This document shows, one piece after another, positions 35,362-49,004 of a DNA stretch of 64,000 nucleotides. Positions within the stretch are counted from its first letter, which is position 1. Each line of letters starts with the position of its first letter. The stretch lies in the NCBI GenBank assembly GCA_002633005.1, contig NMRA01000508.1:169834-233833 (forward strand), given 5' to 3'. Below the pieces are notes generated by a model that worked only from the letters and a program-made list of their open reading frames with translations, ran no database searches and was not told the origin of the DNA. This stretch comes from Phoronis australis. Taxonomy: Eukaryota > Phoronida > Phoronidae. Position numbers and translations under genes: made by a program.

Positions 35362-37230
35362 TGTGGAATGCGACATTCTACTTGTATGCCGCAACATGCC
35401 TTCACGATGGTGTGAAGTGGTCAGACATGTGTGGAATTTATCAAGTCATTATTTCAAGATGTCCAACTGTTAAGAAGGCTTAAACTGTTATGTACTATTT
35501 TGTTTCATTACTAAACTATGTTTACTTTTTCTCAGACTTTCAATCAAGCAGTCAGCGTTGTTTGTAAACTCACGTCATTTCCTACATCGTATCTCAGACA
35601 TGAATGATTAGATTCACGTAACATCAACTTCTTCAAAGTCATATTAGGAATTGTTTCCAAAATGTTACCCTTTTGCATGAGAGAGTATCAAAAATATGAC
35701 TTGATGACTTCCTTCAAAAATTCAAATTTCATAAAATTAAAATAAATGATAAATTAGGAAATTGTAATAGCGTATTTGTCTCATCATGCTGAACAATTGT
35801 ATCAAAAATAAGGTGAAATGACCCAATCACTATCATATGGATACAAATGCAAAAATCTGATTCCACTGGCATTTTAATTTCATAGAATATATTTAAAATA
35901 AATGTATCCGATATTCGGCTACATATCTTAAGTTATAGTGTTTGGATACAACTTCTTCCTGTGTACATATGTACATGTACTCACAGGTCTCTTCAACAAC
36001 ACTAGGCCACCGATTCTTCGTTTTGCGTCTCGTCCTTTTTACTTTACTCATGAAAACGATGTTGCTGAGTTTGAGGTTTTTGAACTTACCTTGTCGGTGT
36101 CAATGAACTTCACTATTCATGAACTTGCATAAGCCATTGAAAGTACAACCGACCTTTCATGTATCTAAAAAACAAGAATTCTGCTATCTCATAAACCTGA
36201 ACTCCAAGAAATTACTTCAATACAGCGCAATAATCCACATAAATTGAACAGGAAATACACAGCCAGGAAAATGCATGAATTCACAAGAATATTACAGATG
36301 TGTTGGGCTCCTGTATCTAACATTTGTCTGGGATGTACATGGATTCAACGAAACACTAGGTGGCACTGAGAAACAACAAAAGGACAGTAACTAACAGAGC
36401 CACTTGTGGGACTACATGGAAGTAGCAATATATAAACAAACAAAGCAAAACAATGGTCTCTACTTCCTGGTTTACAGGAGTTATAACCAATCAAAATGTG
36501 CATGTTGTTGCGTCATAGTGTTTGCATTGAGCATAAGAGAGGTATGGTTGAATGAGACATGTTTGGTGTCCGTTTTTAAGCTAGCTGTCGAAGTCGGAGC
36601 ACGAGAACCACATTCGCTGGTGCAGCGTATGACCAACAAGGTGAATTATCCAGAAAGAGCGTCAGGTGGCGTTAGGTCATCGTAAATAGAAAATAAGAAT
36701 CATTTTTCCTTAAATGATAAAAAATGTAAAATTGGGGAAATGGACAAACGGACGTTTCTCTGCAATTTTCCCCGAAGATTACTGAAATGATTGGATTCTT
36801 TTTTCAACGAAATATTTTGCCTTTTGATTACGTTATGTTTGGCACGACCAAGGAACTTGTTTTTCATCACTTATAACCGAACATTCCATTGATCAAAATA
36901 CTGCTTGCAACCTTGTGGCGGGTTTAAAAGTCATTTGAACTCATTGACGACTTAAACCACGTTACTTTATGGTTTAAGTTCTAGTCGCTTGTAACCGTGC
37001 ATAAGCGGCTTTATGGGGGGTCAGGGGGCCCGGCCCTCCTTGGCTGCCGGAAAAAACATAAAACTGCAAGAACGTAGGGAAATGTTGAGTTAATTAATTA
37101 ACCCCGGTAATTAACATTATACGACGGAAACAAGATTTTAATGTGCGCAGTTTTAGTGTGTTTGGGGGGGGGTTTAGATCCAATTTCAAGTGTCAATTTC
37201 GGAACACGGCTCAATTGTAACAAATCTATG
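35362..37230. other. Intergenic, nothing recognised
   Basis: One isolated ACACTAGGTGGCACTGAGAA at 36353-36372 resembles the marker of the 142-bp monomer. A G-rich segment (GGGGGGTCAGGGGGCCCGG) lies at 37015-37034, and an eight- to nine-G run near 37166. Confidence 0.4.
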
Positions 37231-37940
37231 GCTAAGTATTGGCTCTCCCGCGATATCCCAGGCGACCGGCAGTGGCTCTGCGCACTCCGACTCCGTTTCC
37301 GTCGTCTGCTTCACTGTGCAATGAAGAATCTTACTTCATTTTTTTAAAGAAAATGGAATCTGAGTGACGATGAAAAAACAGAAGCTGCTGGTAAGATGTG
37401 AATTTTAACCGAAGCATCAGTGAATCACTCAGAAACTCATAATAATCTCTTTGTCAAACCTTAACTTAAGACGATTTCCAAAGCAATCGCGTCATTAGTG
37501 CCAACACAAAAAACGGGTTTGGTCTTTTGGGCAATTGAAGACTATTTTAAATACAACAAATTTGTTACGAACTGATTGCACAAAATATAAAAAGTGTAAT
37601 AAGATTTACAAAAAGAAGTAGGTTTCGCGCGCAAACGCTGTGGACCATAAACAAGTAGGTCTCTTATCAATAACTGTTGAGTGAAGTCGTGGTCGTGTAG
37701 AGGTAAAGTACTCTCGCTCTTTCCGCCAGGTCATGAGTTCGAGTCTGTGATAATTGTGATAATTGAAGTTTGTCATGTTTGACTCGTTCGCCGTGTTTTT
37801 TTTTTTTTTTTTTTTTTCTTTGCCTTTTTTGTTGGATAATACTTCAGGAATCAAGGAAAATGCGTGATTTTTAGAGAAAAAAAATTCCTGGGAGGGAGGG
37901 GGTTCGTCCCCCCCCTTGTGATATCCTAGATCCGCCACTG
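37231..37940 (+). mobile_element. hAT-like element copy 2 with embedded tRNA-like SINE
   Basis: Colinear with 25451-26231. MKNLTSFF is encoded at 37321 and then broken by an extra T. The shared end GATATCCTAGATCCGCCACTG finishes at 37940. The tRNA-like segment is at 37685-37755 (GTAGAGGTAAAGTACTC and ATGAGTTCGAGTC) and is followed by a long T run at 37797-37817. Compared with copy 1 it lacks about 70 bp between the T run and the end. Confidence 0.65.
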
Positions 37941-40560
37941 CCGTGCACAGTGTGTACGTAATTAATGCGTCCATGAACTATGTGGGCCAAACAGGTGGTA
38001 ATCAAGCTACATCTACCATTGAACGAAAATTTGTATCAATGGTTTCACACCATCGAGACGCATGTTAAGCTCTGGAAAGTAGGATTGTATGTATACATAT
38101 TTCGGTAAGCTAATCGTCAATTGGGTTGGATATTTTCTATCAAGCAAAGGATTCTTTCCTGAACATGAAAACTTCAGTTACAAAAGGTAAAGTAAGTTAA
38201 GACTGTATTCAAGAATAAAATGAAAATTAGTTGTGAGATTTTTTCATTTTAATCGTGAGTACAGGTTGAACCAACTTTACTATGAGGCTGTCATCAGTAC
38301 ATTATATCAAATACAAAATTCTGTCGCCAAGTAGTGAATAAGTACTGTATAAACATCACAGTTTATTGCAGATACAGAAGTTCGTTCTATACTGAACATG
38401 ACGCAATTTATGTTTTACCTTTTTTAATGTCTGACTATTTTCTTGCGAACATGGCACCCACGCCACAGTTAATGATTTCCGCGTGTCCATACAGTGACCT
38501 TGGCTAATGAGACCACAGAAGGTACATAACTTTAAAATCAACGTTATGACTATTTTGAGATACTGGAGAATTTTATGTCAAATTTTATACCCGTAGGCGT
38601 GACCGCCCACAGTGAATCCCCATGCGCTATCGACGAGACACAACACTTCTGGGTACTGCTTGTAACCGTGTGACCCGAAGTTGATGAGGAGTCGTACAAT
38701 GTTAAGTTGCTATGGTGTCCCGTGCGTGAACTGTAGTTGGAATGTACCCTGAGTTCATGAGCGTATTTCCAATAAAACATGACGTTACATTGTTCATTAC
38801 GTGGGTATTAGTTGTAAATAATTTAGAAACGTGCCAAATTGTTATCACTTACCCACTACCGCCTGTGCCAGTTCTTACAAGGTTATTCACTTTTTAAACG
38901 CTGTCAAAATACGTTGAGTTAATTACACGAAATGAACCTAAGAAGCGCAACTCAAAAACAAATACTTTTATTTTTGTTATTGTTTATCTTCTACGCGGAC
39001 TTTTTAGTGCTGCGTCGCCCATGTTCAGGATTGGTCAGTTGAACCAATTATAATGTATGCCAAGAACTACAGTACATACCAGTTGTTTCTTAACGTGTTG
39101 TTTTTACGACACGTAAACAAAAACCACAACATTGTGTACTGCGCTGTCTATCGTTGGAGTACTCGGAACTGTCACCACCGATTAGCAATCGGTGGTGTGT
39201 GACGGGGTGCACGTATAGCGACGGAAGATCTTTTCAGTTTTACAGTATCACCTTGAAGAACCCTCATGTGAATCCCAGTCAAAACGAGGAAATCACATTT
39301 ATCAGAGTAATATTTATACATTGTAATTTTGAAAAAAATATTGCGGTACCAGAAATTAACGATGTACAGCTGCATAAGGCAATGCAACTATTTATGCCAC
39401 GTAGACTCTATACATGTACAAGACGTCTCGTAGATCTACTATAACTGATTCAGTGCATAGTAATAATTATTCCGTTCTTTATAATTTGTAAAGTACAAAG
39501 TCAATGACCGAGAATGGGAGATCTGTAAGACTCCATTTTGATCACAAGTGTTTCAGAACTTTTGCAAAATAAATCAATCCCAAACTTGTCGGGGCGGGGG
39601 GGAGCTTCTTTCATTTGACCACGGATAGAACGTGGCATACAAAAACCCAGACCATACACACAAACTCGGGTTGATCAACGAAAATGGTCATCAGACATAA
39701 ACAAATTTCTTACTAGTGGTTGCAAGTCGCAGTTCTCTTTGGAAAGTGTATCACAAAGTCGCCCCCCGGCCTCTCTATCCATGTGAAGTGTGATCAACAA
39801 CTGTATACTGTACTTGGGGGGGGGTGAACCCGAGACAATACTACCCGATGGAGTAAAGCAGGCTTTAAGGGATCGCATGTTTACAGGGCCTCGATAAATG
39901 CACATTCTTGTTATTTGAGGGGCATGTAATCGATCTAGAATATACCTGAGTTTTTCAAGAGGAATGATTGCAAAACGATATTCTTTGACCGGGACGAGGT
40001 TGCACAAAGACTTCACATAAATTGTGCCAGTGACTGGCAATTATGTGTGTATTCGCAGAGACTTTGCATTTTTGCCCATGTGATATTTACTAATGTTTCA
40101 AAGATGGTTGTGTGTAGCGTAAGACCAAATTTCAGTTTTAAATCTTTAAAGACACTTTTCACGAAACAGACCCAAAAGTACAGTGTATGGAAATCTCGGA
40201 GCGTTCCTAATTTTAGATAGCTCGTTGGGTATACATTAAAGGGAAATTACAAAACCAACGTATTAAGACAAAAAGATACTCATTTGCTTAACATGTTCGT
40301 CGACTCATTTGTAATTACGCAGTGTTTTCGTAAAATCTCGGAAGGTTCATTAAGATGGTTAACTATAATTTGATAAGCAAATCAGTATTGACTGAGGCTT
40401 CTAATGAGGGCAGTATGTCTTCCTAGACTGTTTCCGTTTAAATTAACAGAGTAAGAACTGATTAAAGACAATTTGCATTTTTTCTTTGACAGTACTCACA
40501 ACCGAAAATGCAAGGTTATCAACCAAGAGGCTACACATCTTAAAATATCCATCAAGAAAT
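37941..40560. other. Intergenic, nothing coding recognised
   Basis: Contains a perfect 11-bp hairpin, CACCACCGATT at 39173-39183 with AATCGGTGGTG at 39187-39197 and a 3-nt loop. Open frames on both strands (for example 38550-38780 and 39675-40040) have no motif or splice support. Confidence 0.4.
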
Positions 40561-40564
40561 TTTG

Positions 40565-40895
40565 GTTGTACATACATGTATGTGTATTTGTTTATTTGTA
40601 TGTGTATGTATAGTTGTATATGTACATGTATATGTCTATATTTGTATGTGTAAACATGTATGTATATCTGTGTATGAAACGTGTATATATATTTGTGTAT
40701 ATGTATAATGTATTAATGTTTATGTATAATGTATTAATGTTTATGTATAATGTATTAATGTTTATGTATAATTTGTGTTAATGTTTATGTTTGTGTATTG
40801 TACAGTTTGTATATGTGCATATGAGCATACATTGTATATGTGTATACGTATATGTATACATGCATATGTGCACATGTGTACATGTAAGTGTTTAT
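40565..40895. repeat. TG/TA-rich simple repeat with an internal 21-bp minisatellite
   Basis: Low-complexity TGTATGTGTATATG sequence. Within 40701-40785 the unit ATGTATAATGTATTAATGTTT recurs about four times. It lies directly before MITE copy b. Confidence 0.9.
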
Positions 40896-40911
40896 GAGAG
40901 TGTTTAAAAAT

Positions 40912-41149
40912 CATGCGCGCACCCAGGGGGCTCGGGGAGCTCGAACGAGTGGGCAAAACGGTCCGCCTCAAAAAAAAAACAACTCCGAGAAAACGAGGCA
41001 AACGTCCACCAGTTACTGTTTTAAAGGTAGTGCCCTGTTTTTTGTTTTTGTTTTTTTTTTAGTCCTGCCGATATTCAATTTTTTGTCAGCAAAAGGTCGG
41101 CATTGACAGAAATTCGAGCCCCCCATATTGAAGGCTGGGTGTGCGCATG
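40912..41149 (+). mobile_element. MITE family CATGCGCGCACCCAG, copy b (best preserved)
   Basis: Starts CATGCGCGCACCCAGGGGG and ends AGGCTGGGTGTGCGCATG, with a longer inverted relation including GGGGCTCGAA / TTCGAGCCCCCC. AAAAT precedes (40907-40911) and AAAAT follows (41150-41154), a likely 5-bp target-site duplication. The interior is A-rich near the left end and T-rich near the right end, and has no ORF. Confidence 0.85.
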
Positions 41150-41154
41150 AAAAT

Positions 41155-44100
41155 GATTTCCATATCAGAATAGACTACTCATTTCCTTCAGACTTAGAAA
41201 AAGTTTCTCGTACATGTAGCTTACAATTTTCACTGATTTGGTCATCGCTTTCAACATTAGACTTACCAACCGCTATTAATCTTAGGCATATGCTGTTGTA
41301 TGCTGTTTTGATGCGCTCAGTTTCAGTGCTCCGCTTTTTTCGCAATCGTTATGCTATTTTCTCATTTCGGAAATTGTCAACGCAGCGTCTTTAATGAATA
41401 CGTTGGCGGCAGGAGAGGAATTAGGCAAAATTTCCCCGCGACTGTGAGGTAGGTATCAAATGGAGCACTAAATGGTGGCGGATAGGCACAGTCTCAACCT
41501 GCGTCTGCCTAGGCCAATGGTAGGCCTACACTTTGCTCACGCGGTCTCAGTTTAAAGTCTATTCATTGGCTTTTTATCACCAGTTTACTATGGCTTACAC
41601 CCAATGTAAACGTGATCACACGAATTTATCTCAGACAACAGATCAAGAAAATTTTGAAGCATTTTCAACAAAGTACTTTGATTTTTTACGTAAGTACATT
41701 TTTCTGCTTTTGTTTTCGCATTGGCCCTCGACTTCTCCGGTTGTTGACCTTCGGATACTGCCTTAATCGCAAACTGACTTTGTTCGTGACGTCATTTTAG
41801 AATCCAAGCACCATGTCCAACAACAGTAAAGTACTCTGGTAATAGTAACCTCCGAAATCCTTCCTTTATCAGGCTATCGGGATTTTACAATAGATTTCTT
41901 CATTTTGGAGAGCTGGAGTTTTTTATAATCTACACGTATATGCCAATGACTGGTTGAGATCATGCGAATATTTAGTGACTCAAGGAGGATGTATGTCATC
42001 GGTTCATTAGTAAAAGACTGTTGACATAAGCTTCTTAAAAACAATTTTAATTTTACGCTACAAATCCACCAATCAATGCCAAGCTATACCTGAAACAAAC
42101 GCGAAAGGAACGCGAATCCATCCGGCTCTTTACCAAAGTTAAAAACTCATCTCACACGACAGTCCAGCATTCGATTTCGTTCTCATATGCTCAATTTAGA
42201 GAGTTTGGTACTTCATGTTGCCTCTTTTATTATAGTTATTACGTGCCGGCTTTGATAAGCATTGACTGCCTTCGTGGCCATTTTCACGACCTCCATCAAT
42301 AACGAGGTAACCATTTTGATTTCACTAACTCTGACTGACAGCCTTTGATCGGAATCGACAATTTGTTATATAATCGCAAGTATATATTGCCGCCTCAAAA
42401 TTAATAACTCCCAGAATTCAATCGTAAAGCCGAATGTGTTAAGACTCACATAATATGCAACACTGTTACCTGTCTTGAAGGCCACAATTTTAAAGAAAAA
42501 ATACAAATTAGAAAAGTTAGATGAAAAATTTCTGTTTGGCTTCAGAATCACGTGACACTATACATGTGCTATTAAACATGCCTCATCATTCTTAACGATG
42601 CTTTTTTGTGTCATCATTTAAGGAGGTCGGAATTCTGAGCTTTTTCGCAAATCATACGAATTGGACTAAGTTAGATTCAGATATGTAACTAAATTCCATT
42701 AAACGAACGGAAGAACAAATTTGCTACCCGACGTGACATCGCTAACGTGTGCACCAAATTATCATTTACTATTCAGACATGTTCGATTCTAGCGATTTAC
42801 GGTTAACGACCACTTGAACGGGCACGTGGCGCTATATAATGAGACATTGGCTTCCACGCGATACAAATTACGGACGTTTGGCGAACCAACAGGACTGACG
42901 AAACAATAGGATAGAGTTATCTCAAAACAGAGGAACTTCACAGGATTTATACTTGAAAATTCCGGTTTACAGCACAAGTGGTAAGTCTTGATTTTAATCC
43001 AGTTTTCGTTGACGCGGATTTTAGCGGTGGCAAAAGTCTGTCCGTTTTTGTAGTACGGACAAGGTAAGTATAACTGAACTTACATTTATCAAACATAACT
43101 TCCAAGCGCGTCTTTTTTCAAAGCTTTGCACCCAGCTACATACAGAAGAAGTGTGAGTTCGACAGTTGTAAGAGTGCTTCAGGCCAGCGGCAGTGAGTTA
43201 CTCTAAATTGACATTTTGCGCTAGCTATTACTCTTTTTTTCTAACTCCTAAGACGACTTTCAATTTCTGCTCATGAAATGACCGAGAAGCAAGCAGGGTC
43301 ATTACATTACCGTCAGATGACCCAGAGTTCATGGCTGAGGCACAGATTATTACACGAAATTACGTGAACATGGTTGAACATTACGTGAACATGGTTGAAC
43401 ATTACGTGAAAGTTTCCGACGCCGCACAGGTGACCCCCAATAGCCAAACATGGTTTCTCTGAAATACTCAACAACATTCATGACTGGTTGATCTTGTTTC
43501 CTTGTGTTTACGTGAAACACCAGTGTTTGCAACTGTTTATCTTACGGCCAACTAGGATCACATGTACATAATCATTCAAATAAGGGCACTTTCAGTCACG
43601 CAGTCTCTCGCGAGACACTTGTGGCAAGATTCATGTATCTGGGCTCCGTAGCGAGAAGTGAACCTTCAATATTCGAAGATATCTCTAGCTTTGATCACTA
43701 CCAATGGCGATCATTTTACTAGATAGTTTTTACCAGCAAAACGACATGTAGAGCGAGGTCTTTGAACTAGCCGCTGAGATAATACCAACAGTGCCGGATT
43801 CTGGCTCAGCTAGTCGTAACCATGGCGCTCCTCGGTAGTTGTGGCAACCAGCTGGAGTAAATAAAAATACGAAAATCGTGACGAGCGTGGGATAGAGACG
43901 GGCGTGAAAAAGTTTAGATGAAAATTGTGACGACGGAGTGACAGCTCTATTTACCATCAGACTTCTTGCAGCGTAGGAATCCGGCCTGCATTATTCGTCA
44001 AACTATCGCGAGAGTGCATGTGGTAATTGTACCAGGGATTCAATTTCAAAGTTGGTAACTTGTTGTTCACTCTTGTTTCGACGCCGTAAAACAAAATCTC

Positions 44101-47100
44101 ATCTACAGAGTTGGATGTCAGGTACAACTTCTTCACTAACGTGATGCTCGTTCGCAGCCCGTGCTCTACTTTATCACTTGTTAAAGTGGATTTAAACTGT
44201 CATTATGGGACGTCTGGCATCCTGTAAAAACTTCTACTCAATATATCTCTCGTTTCTGTGGACTGTCATTCTGGTCAGTGAAGATATGCTCAGCCAGACC
44301 ATCAGGTGGAGCGCAGTGAACAGACATGGGAATGCGATTCCCTTCTAATTTGCGTCCACTTGATAATTTTCACAGACGTTTTAAACTATAAAGTAAACAT
44401 TTCTATAAAGCTTCTGGTTTTGTAAACCAAATGATTTCAATTTGAATTTTATTGAGCACTACTACAACGGTAGGTCAAAATCAGTGGCCAACTTCAAAGT
44501 TAACAAAACGAAAATGAAGCCAAAATAAACATCTGTGAGCTCTGTTTAGACTGCAGTGTAACCATAGAAACCAAAATTCGATACTTTGCTCTATTTTTGT
44601 GACGTGACCGTCGTAAACTTAAAATAATTCGATTGTGTGAAATGGGATGTTACAAAGGTTACCTAAACAGCCCACAAAATGCACTATATGCAAGACGACT
44701 GAATGCCTGCATTCAGGTTTACCACTGATGAAAATTTACGCGGACGTCGAAAGTTGGTCTGTCTACTAGAAACTGATCCGTATTTGCGTCCCTTCCGCCA
44801 CACACCGACCAGTAGGGGAGCTTTCTGTAGACTAAGACACCCGCGCTCCCCCGTTCTAATTTCACTGCATCCGTTTAGGAGTAATAGGATGACTGTTGCC
44901 CTATGGTGCTGCATACCCAAATTACACAAAGGATTCTGGGACACATCAACAAAGGAACAGCAGTTGCAGAGTGCGTTATCTCTCTTCTCTTCTTTGATTT
45001 TTTCCTTTCAAACAATGAAAATTTCAATTGAAAGTGGCGAATCAAGTTTTTTTAGTTCTCAGTGTCTAAAATGGTCGGGAAAGAATGTTGCCACGAACAA
45101 AAAGTGGTAAGTTCCTTTTGTATTTCCAACAGGTAAGAAGCATTCATATTTGCTGTTTTGGCAATTGCGACTGAGACAACGCTTTATGGTTCGTGGAAAT
45201 GCTAGCTCATGCAGGAACACGTAGTCACGCGAATGACAGCGTTTCGCGAGTATCTTCTGTGTAGGGCCAAATTGTCATAATTTCAAAATTGTGACGATTT
45301 TGGACCAGCGCTGCAGACCCAAGTTGTCACAATTTGTACAAATTGTCACAATTGTGGCAATGTTCGGTCAGCGCTGTGACATTTCACTTGCGGTGAAAGG
45401 TACAGCCAGGAAAAATTCCCTATTTTATCAGCTTTTCTTCAAATCAAAATTGCGTATCAACAAGTCGTTGGCGATATCACGCATGCTTGCAGTGGTGTAG
45501 CCCACCTGTGTACGTGTAAGTCATCCAGGTGCTTGTAAAGTATGATACTATTCAATTTTATATACCTCAATTTTTTTATTTTTTTTTAAATGCCCATGAT
45601 CTTTTTAAGAAGTTGTCTCTGTCTCCTTATTTATGAGAGTTGGGGAGTCCCCTGTTCGAATAAGACAGTGAGATTAGACGTGTTTCGCGCCAATTCGAGA
45701 AGTTATTGTTAAAAATTAAGAATGCGGGAAAAAGTTTGGCGTTAAAATGGGACAGGTCAGTACCTATAAGCAGTACCGTACAACGTCTTATAGAGTACAA
45801 GACCAAGGGTTAACAAACTTTGATGTACACGAACTTGACTTCATTTTCTGTTCCTTTATGTCAGTCTTGGTTTTCAATTTTCTAGGAAAAGTATGTACGC
45901 TCGTTTTTTATATGCGTTTATCACGGGCTCGCCCTCATAGGAGGCTCAGTGGGAACTTGCCACCAACTCTCGTGGGTATCATCTCAGGTGGGTGAAATTA
46001 TTGTCTTAGGCGACTATTTTCCCAGTTTCCTTGGTATTGTGCTGGTCTGGATTTCGAACGTGTGTGCCGGTACCCCCCGGAATTCTCCCTTCCGTTTGGT
46101 TGTTGACTTAAAATGCCTAGGTGGCAATGGGCAACACTATTTTTACCGACTTAGATCGTAACGTTTGACTTTATATGGGAAGTGGAAGCGAGCTGCATAA
46201 AAACGAATCGCTTCAGTAGTGGACACCCAACCTTAATTTCCCCAGAAATGAACTAGAACCTCAAATCAAGTCGTGTCTCTGACTTTACGGTAATGGATTA
46301 ACAGTCTGCCTGTCTGAGGGTAAAATTTCAACAAAAAATACTTTGGCTGCTATATGATAGGTAAAGTTTCAAAAAACAATATACTCATCATGCATTAGTC
46401 GATTGTTAGGGTTTGTCCGACAGATACGGTTTCAATAAACGTTCTTCATGGTCGATTAATTGATAGTTAGTGTGCTGTTTTATGGTACTAAGCAAACGTG
46501 CCTTGAAATATTGTCCGATCAGTGCAACTTCGCATTCGTCCGTATGTCAGAAATGCTCGTTTCCATTAATGCGCAATACATAACGCGATGCGTTTAAATG
46601 GCTTTAGCGATAAATAAAAGAAACGTTTCCATGTGTACGTACATGTAAGCGTAATCGCGTAATCCGTGTCTCCTCTTCAGAAGGCTAGGCCTACAGGTGT
46701 ATACATAAACGATGGGGAAAACACACTGCAGTGCCAATTCACCGAGTGAGATGTCAAAATAACAATTGCCTACCCTCCACCCTCAGGAAGGGACAAATTT
46801 TTGTTGTCTTTTCCGTCCTACATGTGCATCCGTGAGTTTTAAACCAAAACGTTTGTTTTTGTGACAGAAGGCAGGTTTACTGTGCATCCGCGTCGAGTGG
46901 TTCAAAGCCGCCACTAGACCTCTGCTCGCAAGAAGAAAACCATCATTTTTATACGTTTTACATAAATAAACAATAAGATGATGCTAAAGCTGTTATTGTG
47001 AATATTTACGAATGCATATATGCGAGAACGAGACTGTTGTAGCCTATACCTTAATTCTTTCGTACGAACTGAAACCTTTTTTATTGCTTTTAAATTAAAA

Positions 47101-47559
47101 TTTCAGGTACTTGAGAATTGACTTCACGCGAAGAAGCTATTACTGAAAATTATCTCTTGCAAGCTGGCGTTGAAACTGTAGCAAATAAAATTGGCCATTA
47201 ATACGCACTCGGTCCAGGGTTTTATCTCCTAACTCGATTATCAGACTCGAAATTTGATCATGAGTCACGCAGCTCGATTCAAGTACAGATTTGCAAATTC
47301 ACTCTAAGAGTAACATGCACTAACAGGTCAATTTTCGAGTTAAGTTTCGAGACCCCGGGCCCAGAAGGCAAGAACAGCTAAATGTACGTAAAGTATTGTT
47401 ATCTATTCGGATTATTTTGACACGAAGCGTTCACTTCCGCGGAGCTTTTCAAAAAATTACGGAAATATGATTTCTCTGTAATTCATAAACGAGATAATAA
47501 ATTTCAGTGAATTGCGTTAGTCTTGCAGGACCCGGCCTAAACCACCATCCACTCTTTNT
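41155..47559. other. Long intergenic stretch, no gene recognised
   Basis: Contains a 21-22 bp direct repeat (ATTACGTGAACATGGTTGAA, two and a half units, 43359-43410). It also has an 18-bp perfect palindrome ACAATTTGTACAAATTGT (45329-45346) inside a run of TTGTCACAA words, and a T-rich run near 45573. The longest open frame (44703-45110) has no recognisable motif and overlaps an equally open minus-strand frame. Confidence 0.4.
43359..43410. repeat. Short tandem direct repeat
   Basis: ATTACGTGAACATGGTTGAA repeated twice plus a partial third unit. Confidence 0.9.
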
Positions 47560-48040
47560 GTCATCTGCATAAAGGTATGTGCTACATGACAGGTTATCAG
47601 GAAGGTCATTAATATAAACCAAGAAGAGAAGAGGGCCCAATACGCTACCCTGCGGTACACCTGCGTTTACAAATCCAGGATGGGATAAAATTGAAAGTAC
47701 GCCATCGACACGAACACTGTATGTTCTTTCGGAGAGATATGAGGTGATCATGTTTAAAAGATTACCAGTAATGCCATAGGATCGAAGTTTGTGAAGTAGA
47801 AGGTCGTGAGGGACACAGTCGAAAGCAGAAGCTATATCTAGAAAAATGGACCTGACACTCTCTCCCTTCTCAAAATGTAAATGAATCTCATGTACTATTT
47901 CAACAAGTTGTGCCACGGTGCTGTTCCCACGCAAAAAACCAAATTGACGATGATAGATCAAGTTGTTTTGTTTGAGAAATGTAAGAATACTTTGAGCAAT
48001 GAGCATATTGAGTAGTTGTAACAATTGCCATAGCTTATCG
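47560..48040 (-). mobile_element. Non-LTR retrotransposon reverse transcriptase fragment (Jockey/CR1-like)
   Basis: The minus-strand frame carries the RT core in order. [15 protein letters not shown] comes first, then [20 protein letters not shown] with the first catalytic Asp, then [20 protein letters not shown], and finally YADD at 47571-47560. Sequence after YADD is unrelated and contains an N at 47558, so the element is cut at both ends. There is no endonuclease domain and no 3' tail. The frame remains open throughout, suggesting a comparatively recent fragment. Confidence 0.9.
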
Positions 48041-48487
48041 CGAGATTTAGACCAAGACAACAATCTTTGGAGGTTGCGCGTTGGTTTGGCGACTGTCAGC
48101 TGGGGGCATACAAGTAGACTTGACCGCGACCTCGCTGGTTTTGTCAAAATAACCAGCCAAGACATCTTATTGGTTCTCGATGACGACTTCCGGTTTTAAT
48201 GAAGTTATGACATTGATCAAAGTAGTTTCTTTGTGTCAGTGGTTTTCTTTTTTTTCATTAGATTACTCTATCTTTGAACTGTATTGTTCTGTATACGGAC
48301 AAGTGTAAAGTCCGCAATGGAGATGTTCATTCAGTCAAGGCATTCATTCATTTATTCATCGAGGGCACACTGGTTATTGTCATCATAAAAATCTAAAAAT
48401 CACGTCTTTCAACCCACAAAAAGGTGAACACGCCGTAATAATACCACTGGCCTTGTTTTGAATCCTTGTGATGAATATGCATATCCG

Positions 48488-48740
48488 CATGTGCGCACCC
48501 AGCCTTCAATATCGGGGGCTCGAACTTCTGTTGATGGGGACCTTTTGCTGACAAAATATCGGCAGGACTAAAAAAAATAAAAACGGGGTAGGCCTACTAC
48601 CTTCAAAACTGTAAACTGTGAGTTTGCGTCTTTTTAGTGGACTTTTGTCTCGTTTTCTCGGAGTTTTTGTTTCTCTTTGCCCACTTCGCCAAATTGGGGG
48701 GATCCTTCGAGCCCCCGAGCCCCTCCTGGATGGGCGCATG
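48488..48740 (-). mobile_element. MITE family CATGCGCGCACCCAG, copy c (inverted)
   Basis: Begins CATGTGCGCACCCAGCCTTC and ends CCTGGATGGGCGCATG, with interior GACCTTTTGCTGACAAAATA, TTTTCTCGGAGTTTTTG and CCAAATTGGGGGGATCC. It is the reverse complement of copy b. Flanks TATCCG and TATCTG may be a decayed target duplication. Confidence 0.8.
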
Positions 48741-48905
48741 TATCTGCAGTCATGGAAACCCTTTATTGGATTTGTAAAACTATATATGCTACAAGCCGAC
48801 CCAAAATTATATGCTTTTTTGCTTTTTGTTGCTGAAGAAACAGTTGGCAGCATTAGTAGCGGTAGTTGCCATGGCAACTATACGCTATATTTCCTAACGT
48901 TACCC

Positions 48906-49004
48906 TTCAGACATCTTCGCACCCCCCAAATGCCAAATGGAATCTCAGTGGGAGAATTTTAGGGGGGCCATAGCCCCCTTCGCCACCCTCTAAATTTGCC
49001 ACTG
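48906..49004 (-). mobile_element. Partial CAGTGGCGGATCC-family element
   Basis: CTTCGCACCCCCCAAATGCC, AAATGGAATCT, TTTTAGGGGGGCCATAGCCC and TTTGCCACTG match the right half of the elements at 58882-59206 and 60982-61145. The other end is missing. Confidence 0.65.

Noticed and set aside
38550-38780. A 76-residue minus-strand frame rich in Ser/Thr with a CC pair
   Set aside because: No signal peptide, domain or flanking splice sites; the length is within chance expectation.
39675-40040. A 121-residue minus-strand open frame
   Set aside because: Composition looks random, there is no motif, and it crosses a G-run.
44703-45110. A 135-residue plus-strand open frame
   Set aside because: The complementary strand is also open over much of it. 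No domain or splice support was found.
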